Assembly (NCBI RefSeq): GCF_007097395.1
Contig: NZ_VKDC01000015.1
Location: 62,001-126,000 of the forward strand
Source: Fulvivirga sp. M361
GTDB taxonomy: Bacteria; Bacteroidota; Bacteroidia; Cytophagales; Cyclobacteriaceae
DNA: 64,000 bases
Direction: 5' to 3'
Shown: positions 1 through 8,765 of the stretch, piece after piece
Layout of the letters: every line of letters starts with the position of its first letter
How positions within the stretch are numbered: the first letter of the stretch is position 1
Made by a program: the position numbers and the translations under genes
Notes under the pieces: model-generated
Databases searched by the model: none
The model's input: the letters and a program-made list of their open reading frames with translations, nothing else
Told to the model about the DNA's origin: nothing

Positions 1-401
1 TCACTCAATTATCCTGGAGCAAGTAGAAAATGGGGTAGCAGTGCGGATGGCCGTACTTTATCTATTGGCAGGGAGGCACTAGTGTCATGTTTGTGCCACT
101 TTTAGTTTTCAATTATGATTTATTTACAATGAACACAACCATTAACCGATAATAGGGTCGGCAGTAAGTAATGGCGTGTTATAAAATTTTGCTTACTGTT
201 TATTGCTAACTGCCAACTCATCGAATAGCACTGTTCCCTCCAGGCACCATGCATAATCTGCATTGGACACGTCGTTTAATCATTGAACAGCACTAGTGCT
301 AATACTTTAATCAGCAAGATGCTGACATTTTTTTAGGGGCCTGTCGCTGTCATTTAACAAAGCATCTTACTAGCTTTACAGATTAAAATAAAACATGGAT
401 C
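1..401. other. Intergenic region upstream of the CBS gene
   Basis: No convincing gene lies in these 401 bases. The region holds an imperfect inverted repeat (160-171 with 203-214, ten of twelve positions matching, 31-base spacer) and two copies of the palindrome CACTAGTG (near 79 and 291). A short hairpin with a T-run lies just before the gene and is listed separately. The first bases may be the tail or downstream region of a gene outside the window, but nothing in them is recognisable. Confidence 0.5.
311..334 (+). terminator. Terminator-like hairpin 5' of the CBS gene
   Basis: TCAGCA (311-316) and TGCTGA (320-325) form a six-base-pair stem with a three-base loop, followed after CA by seven T. 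This has the shape of an intrinsic terminator on the plus strand. It could end an upstream transcript or act as an attenuator about 67 bases before the CBS start codon. The stem is short, so strength is uncertain. Confidence 0.45.
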
Positions 402-1772
402 ATGTATTACAATTCTATAATTGAGGCCATTGGAAATACTCCTTTGGTAAAGCTTAACAACCTTTCAAAAGGCATAAAAGGGACCGTGCTGGTGAAGGTA
501 GAATACTTCAATCCGGGTAATTCTATGAAAGATCGTATGGCGCTGAAAATGATAGAAGATGCAGAAGCAGCCGGCATATTGAAACCCGGTGGTACTATCA
601 TAGAAGGCACTTCAGGCAATACGGGTATGGGGCTGGCATTAGTGGCAATTGCTAAAGGTTATAAGTGTGTTTTTACATTGGCAGATAAACAATCACAGGA
701 AAAAATAGATATTTTACGTGCTATGGGTGCAGAAGTAATTGTCTGTCCTACCAATGTATCTCCTGATGATCCACGTAGCTATTATTCTATAGCACAAAAG
801 CTTAATAAGGAAACACCCAACTCTTTTTATCCTAATCAATACGACAACTTATCTAATGCTAAAGCACACTATGAGACCACTGGCCCTGAGATATGGGAAC
901 AAACAGAAGGTAAAATAACCCATTATGCTGCAGGAGTTGGTACGGGTGGTTCTATGTGCGGCACAGCCAAATACCTTAAAGAGCAAAACCCGGACGTCGT
1001 AACGGTGGGTATTGATACGTATGGTTCAGTGTTTAAGAAGTATAAAGAGACTGGTCAGTTTGATGAAAACGAAGTTTATCCTTACCTGACGGAGGGTATT
1101 GGTGAAGATATCCTGCCAAAGAATGTGGACTTTTCTCTTATAGATCATTTTGTCAAAGTAACGGATAAAGATGGGGCCATAACCACGAGAAAACTAGCCC
1201 GGCATGAAGGCCTTTTTATTGGCTGGTCCTGTGGGTCTGCTGTGCATGGTGCTCTGGAATATGCGCGTGAAAATCTGAAAGAAGATGATGTAATGGTGAT
1301 TATTCTTCCGGATCACGGCACCCGGTATTTAGGTAAAATATATAATGACAACTGGATGAAAGACCATGGGTTCATCGAGTCCAGGGATTTTGCTACGGCC
1401 AATGATATCATTCTACATAAAAATGGGGCAGACAAGCTTTTTACTGTAGATCAGGATGCAAAAGTAGGAGAGGTAGTGAAAATGTTAAACAAGCAAGGTA
1501 TTGATCAGGTACCCATTACGAATGGAAATCAATTCGTAGGAAGCGTAAGTACTTCCAAGCTATTGGAAAAACTTATAGAACAACCGGATATCACAGAAAA
1601 GAAAATACAGGAAATAATGGACCAACCTATTCCATTCGTAGGATTGGATAATACCCTGGATGTACTATCATCGATGATCAATAGAGATAATAAAGCAGTA
1701 CTGGTAAGAGACGAGGCCCTTGAGGTGCATATTATTACACAGCATGATATTTTACTGGCTATGACAAACTAA
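402..1772 (+). CDS. PLP-dependent cystathionine beta-synthase / cysteine synthase with C-terminal CBS pair
   Basis: Predicted cytosolic fold-type II PLP enzyme that condenses serine or an activated serine with homocysteine or sulfide. Residues 1-320 form the catalytic core: GNTPLVKL near the N-terminus, the PLP-binding lysine in NSMKDR (K43), the phosphate loop EGTSGNTG around residue 70, and a late GWSCGSA segment. Residues about 335-456 hold two CBS domains, which in relatives bind adenosyl ligands such as SAM. The 456-residue length is normal for bacterial CBS-type enzymes. Sequence alone does not separate cystathionine beta-synthase from cysteine synthase. It is a single gene, followed by its own terminator, and could connect to the sulfur operon near 21-27 kb by supplying cysteine or cystathionine. 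Confidence 0.9.
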   Translation: MYYNSIIEAIGNTPLVKLNNLSKGIKGTVLVKVEYFNPGNSMKDRMALKMIEDAEAAGILKPGGTIIEGTSGNTGMGLALVAIAKGYKCVFTLADKQSQEKIDILRAMGAEVIVCPTNVSPDDPRSYYSIAQKLNKETPNSFYPNQYDNLSNAKAHYETTGPEIWEQTEGKITHYAAGVGTGGSMCGTAKYLKEQNPDVVTVGIDTYGSVFKKYKETGQFDENEVYPYLTEGIGEDILPKNVDFSLIDHFVKVTDKDGAITTRKLARHEGLFIGWSCGSAVHGALEYARENLKEDDVMVIILPDHGTRYLGKIYNDNWMKDHGFIESRDFATANDIILHKNGADKLFTVDQDAKVGEVVKMLNKQGIDQVPITNGNQFVGSVSTSKLLEKLIEQPDITEKKIQEIMDQPIPFVGLDNTLDVLSSMINRDNKAVLVRDEALEVHIITQHDILLAMTN

Positions 1773-1840
1773 ATAAATTGTCAAATGTTATTTAGGTATT
1801 ACGGTTAATAATTTAATAATCTATTTAAGTTTTGGATGGG

Positions 1841-1873
1841 ACCCTGCTAGTATTTACCTGGCAGGGTTTTATA
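1841..1873 (+). terminator. Intrinsic terminator after the CBS gene
   Basis: ACCCTGC (1841-1847) pairs perfectly with GCAGGGT (1861-1867) across a 13-base loop, followed by a T-rich run. It lies about 70 bases past the CBS stop codon and just before the converging gene end at 1900, so it may serve both strands weakly. Confidence 0.75.
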
Positions 1874-1899
1874 TTTCATACCATTTTAAATCAAATGTA

Positions 1900-2487
1900 T
1901 CAGACAAGCAATACTCTTCGATAGGGTAATGTTTCCTCTAATTCCGGAGGAGGGCCGAAATTCCTGTCCCTGAAGCCGTTTAGCTCATCCAATGTTTTTT
2001 GTGAGAGTAAGTGCTGTATTTCGTCGAGAGCTTCATTTCCTAGCAGGTAGGGTGATTCACGCATATCCAGCTTTTCGCCTTTACAATGTGCATAAAGCTG
2101 AAATTCCCGGAGTTGGTTAACCTTTGTCCCCTTTATGAGACATTCACTGGTCCAGACATCAGGGTTTCCAGGGTTAGTATTGACAAGGTTCATACGTCTT
2201 TCCATATCCATGTTGTGAACGAAAAAGTCTTCAATCTTTTTCAGCGATTCTTCTGACATCTCTTTTCTGATTCGCTCTACGCAATCTATACATATGGCGT
2301 ATTCAAAGATTACATCCTGTGCACTAAATCCATCATAACGTTTTATCGCCTTTTCAATATAATATTCGGTATCGGCATCCAACAGATATTTATCACACTC
2401 TATACATCTGTCAAAGAGGGTACCTGTAGAAAAGGAATGAAATTTTTCCGGCATTTCGATGTATTGCTCGTATTGATCATTTTCCAT
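1900..2487 (-). CDS. Hypothetical protein with paired CxxC motifs
   Basis: A 195-residue soluble protein I do not recognise. Two short cysteine pairs, CIEC (about residues 28-31) and CIDC (about 66-69), could form one zinc site. The rest is charged and helical, with no signal peptide or membrane segment. It is transcribed away from the DUF2807-like gene at 2580 through a shared 92-base spacer. It converges on the CBS terminator. The compact acidic composition and normal codon use suggest a real gene; function is unknown. Confidence 0.7.
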   Translation of the reverse strand: MENDQYEQYIEMPEKFHSFSTGTLFDRCIECDKYLLDADTEYYIEKAIKRYDGFSAQDVIFEYAICIDCVERIRKEMSEESLKKIEDFFVHNMDMERRMNLVNTNPGNPDVWTSECLIKGTKVNQLREFQLYAHCKGEKLDMRESPYLLGNEALDEIQHLLSQKTLDELNGFRDRNFGPPPELEETLPYRRVLLV

Positions 2488-2579
2488 AATGAGTAAAATT
2501 AACTAAACCTATAGGATTTGTTTGAAAATTTGGAAACCTTCTTAGTTACGTTAAGTCTTTGGAAAAAAACTCATTAACT

Positions 2580-3323
2580 ATGAATAAACTTAACTCAATA
2601 ACTACGCTACTATCTCTTTTATTCCTTTTAGGTACTTCGTCGTGCTATATAGATCTTGATGATGACGGTCATAATAACTGTATTGATGGTCGTGGGTCTG
2701 TCAAAACAGATAACTATAACTTTGGTGAATTCACCAAGGTTTCTAACTCAATTGACGCTGATATTAACATAACTACCGGGGTGAGTAACCACCGTTTGAC
2801 TGTTCAAGGCAGACGTAATGTGTTGGATCATGTAAGTATATATACCAGGGGAGGAGAGTTGATCATCGAGTCATCAAGGTGTATCAATGACGGTGATATC
2901 ACCGTAGACCTTTCTCTTTTTGAACTCAGGGGCCTATTTAATTCAGGTAGTGCTGACATTAAGGGTACTAACACATGGGAAACAAACGAGTTGATCATAA
3001 ACCTGAGCGGTTCCGGAAGTATTGATGCTATACTGGATGTGCAGCGATTAGACCATTCCATATCCGGTAGCGGTGATGTAACACTGTCCGGAGAGGCGGA
3101 TAACGTTGACATTTCTATAGCAGGGTCCGGTGATTACAGGGCCTTTGGACTGATTGTCAATGACTATGAGGTGACGATAGCAGGTTCGGGAGATACTGAT
3201 ATATTCGTTTCGGACGACTTGAGGGGCTCCATTAGCGGCAGCGGAAGGATAAAGTATAAAGGGACACCTTCACTGATAGATGTTAAGGTAGTGGGTTCAG
3301 GGAAAGTCGAGAATGTGAACTGA
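2580..3323 (+). CDS. DUF2807-type head-GIN repeat lipoprotein
   Basis: Predicted 247-residue surface or periplasmic protein. From the ATG at 2580 the N-terminus is a lipoprotein-like signal (hydrophobic LLSLLFLLGT followed by SSC). An in-frame ATG at 2559 would add seven polar residues and spoil the signal. The body repeats short beta-strand units containing GSG or SGSGD every 20-25 residues, typical of the DUF2807 (putative auto-transporter adhesin, head GIN) right-handed beta-helix family common in Bacteroidota. The biochemical role of this family is not established. It is probably transcribed alone. Confidence 0.85.
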   Translation: MNKLNSITTLLSLLFLLGTSSCYIDLDDDGHNNCIDGRGSVKTDNYNFGEFTKVSNSIDADINITTGVSNHRLTVQGRRNVLDHVSIYTRGGELIIESSRCINDGDITVDLSLFELRGLFNSGSADIKGTNTWETNELIINLSGSGSIDAILDVQRLDHSISGSGDVTLSGEADNVDISIAGSGDYRAFGLIVNDYEVTIAGSGDTDIFVSDDLRGSISGSGRIKYKGTPSLIDVKVVGSGKVENVN

Positions 3324-3392
3324 TAACACCTTCATTCACAGTTGATTTAGAAGTGTTGACCTCAACGCATAATTTTTAGTTAAATTAGTGAC

Positions 3393-3794
3393 ATGAGGTT
3401 GATAGTCTTGATTGTTTTGGTTGGAATAATTTCGTCAAACCTTTTTGCCCAGGAAAAGCTGGAGTTTGGCGATACACCAACTACTACCTCTAAACCCAAG
3501 TACAAACCGAGAGACAAAGATCATCGTCAACGTGATATCATTCATTGGGTAAAACCTACCGCAAAAGGTCTTTATATGGGCAATAAGTGTGTAGATGAAT
3601 TGACCTATTCTATGGGCTTTGTATACCTTATACAGGTTAAGGGGCAGACTGGCTATAAATCAGAAACCAACCGGCTACTTCATAACCTGGGAGCAAAAAT
3701 TCGCATCTTATTCCGAAATGGCCCTTTTTGGAAATTTAAGCTCAAGAAAAAGACAAAAGAATGCCGCAGAGAAACAGGAGATTATATAGGGTAG
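3393..3794 (+). CDS. Small secreted hypothetical protein
   Basis: A 133-residue protein with a clear signal peptide (MRLIVLIVLVGIISSNLFAQ, cleavage after about residue 20). The mature part is very basic and lysine- and arginine-rich, with two cysteines in the mature part. No domain is recognised. It starts 69 bases after the DUF2807-like gene on the same strand and could be co-transcribed with it, but nothing links the two functionally. It is likely periplasmic or secreted. Confidence 0.65.
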   Translation: MRLIVLIVLVGIISSNLFAQEKLEFGDTPTTTSKPKYKPRDKDHRQRDIIHWVKPTAKGLYMGNKCVDELTYSMGFVYLIQVKGQTGYKSETNRLLHNLGAKIRILFRNGPFWKFKLKKKTKECRRETGDYIG

Positions 3795-3863
3795 TGGGGT
3801 AGCATCACGGGGAAAGCAGGTCCTGGTGTACAGGCAACTACACTTAAGGGATCATATCAACAT

Positions 3864-5210
3864 TCAGGAGACCCCGGTATAATTAAATGGAGTGATTTTT
3901 TTTAACTCTGCCTTTAAGGTATCGCTAACGTTAAGTGAATCAATAAACCTTTGTATACTATCCTTTGTGATTTGCTCGTTTTTGCGGGTAAGATCTTTTA
4001 ACGCTTCATAAGGTTTAGGATACCCTTCACGGCGTAAAATGGTCTGGAGTGCTTCAGCTACAACGGCCCAGTTTTCATTTAAATCGTTTTCTATAGCTAT
4101 CGGGTTGAGCTCCAATTTATGGAGTCCTTTTTTAAGAGATCGTAATGAGATCAACATATGAGCCAGTGGCACACCTACATTTCTTAATACGGTGGAGTCT
4201 GTCAGGTCTCTTTGGAGTCTTGATATCGGTAGCTTTGCAGCTAAATGTTCAAAAACAGCATTGGCAATCCCCAGGTTGCCTTCGGCATTTTCAAAATCGA
4301 TAGGGTTGACCTTATGTGGCATCGCAGATGAACCGACTTCTCCGGCTTTGATCTTTTGTTTAAAATAGTTCATCGAAACGTACTGCCATACATCACGACT
4401 AAAATCTATTAAGATAGTATTGATTCGTTTTAGATTGTCAAACAATGCAGCAAGGTGGTCGTAATGTTCGATTTGTGTTGTAGGATGGCTTCTGGTAAGC
4501 CCCAGGGATTTTTCTATAAATGAATTGCCAAATTCAATCCAGTTTACATCCGGATAAGCCACATGATGTGCATTGAAATTACCGGTGGCTCCTCCGAATT
4601 TTGCAGCATGAGGAATGTACCTTAGCAATGCAACCTGATTCGCCACTCGTTTATGAAAGACCTTTATTTCCTTACCAAGAGTAGTAGGTGAGGCCGGCTG
4701 GCCATGTGTTTTGGCAAGCATAGGGACAATACTCCACTGTTCAGCAAAACCATTGATCATAGAACTAACCTCTTCCAGTAAAGGAAAGACTTCACCGGTT
4801 AGAGCTTCTTTAAGCGAAAGAGGTATGGCCGTGTTGTTAATGTCTTGTGATGTAAGCCCAAAATGGATAAACTCCATCGTTTCCTCAAGGCCCAGTACCT
4901 CAAACTTTTCCTTTAGAAAGTACTCGACCGCTTTGACATCATGGTTCGTGGTTTTCTCAATTTCTTTTATTCGCTCAGCGTCCTTTTCCTCAAAATTCTC
5001 ATAAATATTCCTCAATGCGGTAAAATGTTCGTGCGAAAAGCTCTTGAGCTGAGGTAGAGGTACCTCACATAAAGCAATGAAATACTCGATTTCTACTCTG
5101 ACTCTATATTTTATCAGCCCAAATTCTGACAAATAGCCGGAAAGAGCTTCCGTCTGTTTTCGGTATCGTCCATCTATTGGAGAGGTGGCAGTGAGCGCAT
5201 TGAGGATCAT
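3864..5210 (-). CDS. purB: Adenylosuccinate lyase
   Basis: Cytosolic enzyme of purine biosynthesis that releases fumarate from SAICAR and from adenylosuccinate. The 448-residue protein has the family signature GSSAMPHKVNPIDFENAEG (catalytic serine loop), the TSQDINNTA segment and HGQPASPTT with the catalytic histidine. The N-terminal LTATSPIDGRY is typical of PurB. A GTG at 5235-5237 would extend it by nine residues, but that codon overlaps a promoter-like box, so the ATG at 5208-5210 is preferred. Divergent from the DUF5916 gene. Confidence 0.95.
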   Translation of the reverse strand: MILNALTATSPIDGRYRKQTEALSGYLSEFGLIKYRVRVEIEYFIALCEVPLPQLKSFSHEHFTALRNIYENFEEKDAERIKEIEKTTNHDVKAVEYFLKEKFEVLGLEETMEFIHFGLTSQDINNTAIPLSLKEALTGEVFPLLEEVSSMINGFAEQWSIVPMLAKTHGQPASPTTLGKEIKVFHKRVANQVALLRYIPHAAKFGGATGNFNAHHVAYPDVNWIEFGNSFIEKSLGLTRSHPTTQIEHYDHLAALFDNLKRINTILIDFSRDVWQYVSMNYFKQKIKAGEVGSSAMPHKVNPIDFENAEGNLGIANAVFEHLAAKLPISRLQRDLTDSTVLRNVGVPLAHMLISLRSLKKGLHKLELNPIAIENDLNENWAVVAEALQTILRREGYPKPYEALKDLTRKNEQITKDSIQRFIDSLNVSDTLKAELKKITPFNYTGVS

Positions 5211-5236
5211 GAAATAGGCTTTGATTTCAAAGCGCA

Positions 5237-5244
5237 CAAAAGTA
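5237..5244 (-). promoter_or_regulatory. Bacteroidota -7 promoter box for purB
   Basis: TACTTTTG on the minus strand matches the Bacteroidota -7 consensus TAnnTTTG exactly and lies 27 bases before the purB ATG. No clear -33 element was identified, so this is tentative. Its position argues against the upstream GTG start. Confidence 0.45.
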
Positions 5245-5320
5245 GCAAATAATTCCGTTCATGTAAATCTTAATATATAGATGCACAATGGTTTTTCCAT
5301 TATTTAGTTTTGTAATCATA

Positions 5321-7552
5321 ATGAGGAAAGGTTGGTTTACAGTGGTTTTGCTAAGTCTGACGTGTTTTTCCGTCAGTGTGCAAGCACAACAATATGCTGA
5401 AAAATATCGACTGGTTGCCAATAAAGTTTTTAAACCTCTGCAGCTCGATGGTAAATTACTGGAAGATGTTTGGCAAAGTGCTCAGGCAGCACAAGATTTT
5501 GTGCAGAACTTCCCACAAGATTCAATAGCAGCCCGGGCACAGACACGCATCATGATCAGTTTTGATGAACAGAACCTGTACATAGGTGGTGTCTGTTACG
5601 AAGCTACGGATGAAGAAGATATTGTCGCTTCACTAAGACGTGATTTTATCTGGCGACTCAATGAAAACATCAGTATTTACATTGATCCTTATAATGATTA
5701 TACCAATGGGTTCACATTTGGGCTTACTCCTTTTGGTGTGCAGCGGGAAGGACTGGTCATTGAGGGAGGAGAAGTACGTCCCGATTGGGATAACAAATGG
5801 TTTTCAGCGGTAGAAAGATATAAAGACCGCTGGGAATTCGAAATGGCTATTCCGTTCAAAACATTGCGATACGATGATCAAAATGACCAGTGGAATATCG
5901 TTTTCCTTAGAAATAATCTTAAACTGAATGAACGGTCCGGCTGGACTGTCGTACCACAGGGGTTCGGGCCCTCTGACTTTGTTTTTGCCGGCAGGCTGAC
6001 CTTTGATGCACCTTTGCCAAAAGCAGGGACAAATGTTGTTTTGATTCCTTTTATAACCTCCGGTGTAAGTAAAGATTTCGAAGAAGATACCTCTACAAAA
6101 AGCACTTTTGATGCCGGGTTTGATGCCAAAGTAGGGGTTACTTCTTCTCTCAACCTTGACCTGACGGTCAACCCTGATTTTTCACAGGTGGAAGTGGATA
6201 GGCAAGTGACTAACCTACAGCGCTTTGAAATATTTTTCCCGGAACGAAGACAATTTTTCCTGGAAAACCAAGACCTGTTTGGACAGGGAGGGTTACGCAA
6301 TACACGCCCCTTTTTCAGCAGAAGGGTTGGAATAGCAAAGGATACCGCCGATAATGCCCTTCAAGTGCCTATTCTCTACGGCGCCAGACTCAGTGGTAAA
6401 ATAGGTCAGAAATGGCGTGTTGGGCTTTTGAATATGCAAACGCGGAAAGAAAACGGCGCGTTACTGACGGGTGTGGACGAAATAGCTAATTCCTATCGGC
6501 TTTTAGCACAAAACTATACGGTGGGGGTATTGCAACGCCAGGTTTTCGATCGTTCTAACGTAGGTGTGATTGCCGTTAATCGGCAGGCATTGAATTATGA
6601 TGACGGTGATTCAACCATTTCTACCACTAAATATAATCGTGTGTTGGGGGTAGATTATAACCTGATCAGTCCGGATGGGCGATGGACCGGAGATTTTTAT
6701 TTTCATAACTCTTTTGACGAAGAGAAAAAAGATGATACATTTTCAGGAGGAGGCCTTTTGAGTTATCAAAGTACACGTTTTGAGAGCACAATATTAGCCT
6801 ATGCAGTTGGGGAAGATTATAATGCCGAAGCAGGTTTCGTGCAGCGGAAAAATGTTTTTCGTGTCACTAATTTTAATGGGTACAGCTTTTATCCTGTCGG
6901 TAGTAATATTAATAATCACGGGCCATACGTGGAGTTTACGCTATTCACGGATCTTGATTTTGAAAAAACGGATAGTGAATATGAACTTGGCTATCAGTTT
7001 CAGTTTAATAACACGGCAAATTTGGAACTCTCATACAATGAGATATTTCGTAAGTTATTGGATGATTTTGAACCCTTGGATGACTATGTGCTGGTAAACA
7101 GAACTTCCTATAGCTGGAGATCATTAGAACTGGAATTCAACACAGACCGCAGGAAGCTGTTTTGGGCTTCCGGTGAAATGCGGTTCGGAGGTTTTTTCAA
7201 TGGAAACAGGGTGAATGTATCAGGAGGTATGAACTACCGTTATCAGCCTTACCTGAATGTAGCGCTGGATGCAGAGTTTAACAGCCTCGATCTGCCAGGT
7301 GAATTCGGACAGGCAGACTTCTGGCTTATCAGCCCAAGAGTTGATTTAACTTTCACGGATAAACTATTCCTTACTACATTTGTACAATATAACGAACAGG
7401 CCGACAATGTTAATATGAATGCACGGTTTCAATGGCGCTATCGCCCTGTTTCAGATTTATTTATTGTATACACAGATAATTATTTTCCGGAGAGCTTTAG
7501 TGCGAAAAGCAGAGCGATCGTATTTAAACTTACCTCCTGGTTAAACTTATGA
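5321..7552 (+). CDS. CBM9-like / DUF5916 outer-membrane beta-barrel protein
   Basis: A 743-residue secreted protein. The ATG at 5321 opens a good signal peptide (KGWFTVVLLSLTCFSVSVQA); the earlier ATG at 5288 adds a hydrophobic tail ahead of it. Residues about 25-220 resemble the carbohydrate-binding family 9-like domain (LDGKLLEDVWQSA, then VFLRNNLK). The remainder matches DUF5916, whose alternating aromatic strands suggest an outer-membrane barrel ending in a C-terminal strand. Such proteins are abundant in Bacteroidota but their substrate is not known. It is followed after six bases by a ferredoxin-reductase gene, so the two are probably co-transcribed. Confidence 0.85.
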   Translation: MRKGWFTVVLLSLTCFSVSVQAQQYAEKYRLVANKVFKPLQLDGKLLEDVWQSAQAAQDFVQNFPQDSIAARAQTRIMISFDEQNLYIGGVCYEATDEEDIVASLRRDFIWRLNENISIYIDPYNDYTNGFTFGLTPFGVQREGLVIEGGEVRPDWDNKWFSAVERYKDRWEFEMAIPFKTLRYDDQNDQWNIVFLRNNLKLNERSGWTVVPQGFGPSDFVFAGRLTFDAPLPKAGTNVVLIPFITSGVSKDFEEDTSTKSTFDAGFDAKVGVTSSLNLDLTVNPDFSQVEVDRQVTNLQRFEIFFPERRQFFLENQDLFGQGGLRNTRPFFSRRVGIAKDTADNALQVPILYGARLSGKIGQKWRVGLLNMQTRKENGALLTGVDEIANSYRLLAQNYTVGVLQRQVFDRSNVGVIAVNRQALNYDDGDSTISTTKYNRVLGVDYNLISPDGRWTGDFYFHNSFDEEKKDDTFSGGGLLSYQSTRFESTILAYAVGEDYNAEAGFVQRKNVFRVTNFNGYSFYPVGSNINNHGPYVEFTLFTDLDFEKTDSEYELGYQFQFNNTANLELSYNEIFRKLLDDFEPLDDYVLVNRTSYSWRSLELEFNTDRRKLFWASGEMRFGGFFNGNRVNVSGGMNYRYQPYLNVALDAEFNSLDLPGEFGQADFWLISPRVDLTFTDKLFLTTFVQYNEQADNVNMNARFQWRYRPVSDLFIVYTDNYFPESFSAKSRAIVFKLTSWLNL

Positions 7553-7558
7553 AATTCA

Positions 7559-8671
7559 ATGGCATTTAGTTTTTTTAAAAAGAGCAAGAGCAAAGAAGAG
7601 TCCGCTAAAAAGTCCAACACCACACAGTATTTTGATTTGAAGGTAATTGATATTGTTCGGGAGACGCAGGATGCAATATCCATTGTATTTGAGCAACCGA
7701 ATACGCCAATATTATACAAATCAGGCCAGTTTCTTACATTGATAAATACCATAGATGGCAAGGAAGTAAGGAGAGCATATTCATTGTGTTCTTCGCCATA
7801 CACTGAGCAGCATTTGGCAGTAGCCGTTAAACGTGTAGAAAATGGAGTGATGTCTAACTGGTTGGCAAATAACCTCAAAGTAGGGGATACCATGAAAATA
7901 ATGGAGCCCATGGGAGCGTTTACCGTAGATTATGATCAGAACAATGACAAGCACCTGGTGATGTTTGCAGGAGGCAGTGGTATTACACCTATGCTGTCTA
8001 TTATAAAATCCACCCTGGATCAGGAGTCGCACAGTGTCATTACCCTGATTTATGCCAATCGCAATAGTGAGAGCATCATTTTCAAAGAAACACTTGAACG
8101 ACTTGCTGAAGGCTATCAAGGTCGCCTTGTTTTGATACACGTGCTGGATGTAGCGCCTGACGATTGGAAGGGATATGCAGGCCTGTTAGATCAGGAGATA
8201 CTGACGAAAATTTTTGATGTCCTGCCGGAACACTCAGATACCACCTACCTTTTATGTGGCCCGGAAGGCATGATGCGTACCGTTGAGTCTTTCCTTGCAG
8301 ATCAAAATATAAGTAAAGAGCAATTATTAAAAGAAAGTTTTGTCGCGAGTACCAATACTGACGGCGCACAACAAAGTGACCCGGGCAGCAAGATCATTAC
8401 ACGAGAAGTGATCGTGATCTATGATGGAGAAGAGCATAAATTTGAGGTGGAGCCTTCCAGTACCATTTTAGAAACGGCATTGGATCAGGGCATAGACCTG
8501 CCGTACTCTTGCCAAAGTGGCTTATGTACCGCTTGCCGTGGCAAATGTATTTCGGGAAAGGTGAAATTGGATGAAGAAGAAGGTCTCTCCGAGGAAGAGA
8601 CAGCCGAAGGGTATGTACTAACCTGTGTCGGCCATCCGTTAACCGATGATGTAGTTATAGAAATCGGCTAA
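7559..8671 (+). CDS. PaaE-like ferredoxin reductase with C-terminal 2Fe-2S domain
   Basis: Predicted cytosolic flavin/iron-sulfur electron-transfer protein of 370 residues. Order of domains: a lysine-rich N-terminus, an FAD-binding barrel (RAYSLCSSP), an NAD(P)-binding domain (GGSGITPMLSI and LLCGPEGMM), then a plant-type 2Fe-2S ferredoxin domain with ligands C318, C323, C326 and C356. This order matches PaaE and Hcr-type oxidoreductases that pass electrons from NAD(P)H to an oxygenase or to a hybrid-cluster protein. No paaABC genes are nearby, so the partner is unknown. It starts six bases after the DUF5916 gene. Confidence 0.88.
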   Translation: MAFSFFKKSKSKEESAKKSNTTQYFDLKVIDIVRETQDAISIVFEQPNTPILYKSGQFLTLINTIDGKEVRRAYSLCSSPYTEQHLAVAVKRVENGVMSNWLANNLKVGDTMKIMEPMGAFTVDYDQNNDKHLVMFAGGSGITPMLSIIKSTLDQESHSVITLIYANRNSESIIFKETLERLAEGYQGRLVLIHVLDVAPDDWKGYAGLLDQEILTKIFDVLPEHSDTTYLLCGPEGMMRTVESFLADQNISKEQLLKESFVASTNTDGAQQSDPGSKIITREVIVIYDGEEHKFEVEPSSTILETALDQGIDLPYSCQSGLCTACRGKCISGKVKLDEEEGLSEEETAEGYVLTCVGHPLTDDVVIEIG

Positions 8672-8679
8672 AATCATTT

Positions 8680-8765
8680 GACTGCCGGTAACTAACATCC
8701 AAAAGCCAGTAACCAGCAACCATAACCTAGCAACCAGAACCCAGAACCCAGCAACAAACAACCAG
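8680..8765 (+). repeat. Degenerate AACCAG-type tandem repeat in the spacer
   Basis: The spacer between two same-strand genes is made of imperfect units of the form AACCAGCAACC or AACCCAG repeated about seven times, running right up to the start codon at 8766. The units are too short and irregular for a CRISPR. No ribosome-binding site interrupts them. Confidence 0.7.

Noticed and set aside
8680-8765. CRISPR-like repeats
   Set aside because: Units are about 6-11 bases, irregular, without spacers or cas genes.
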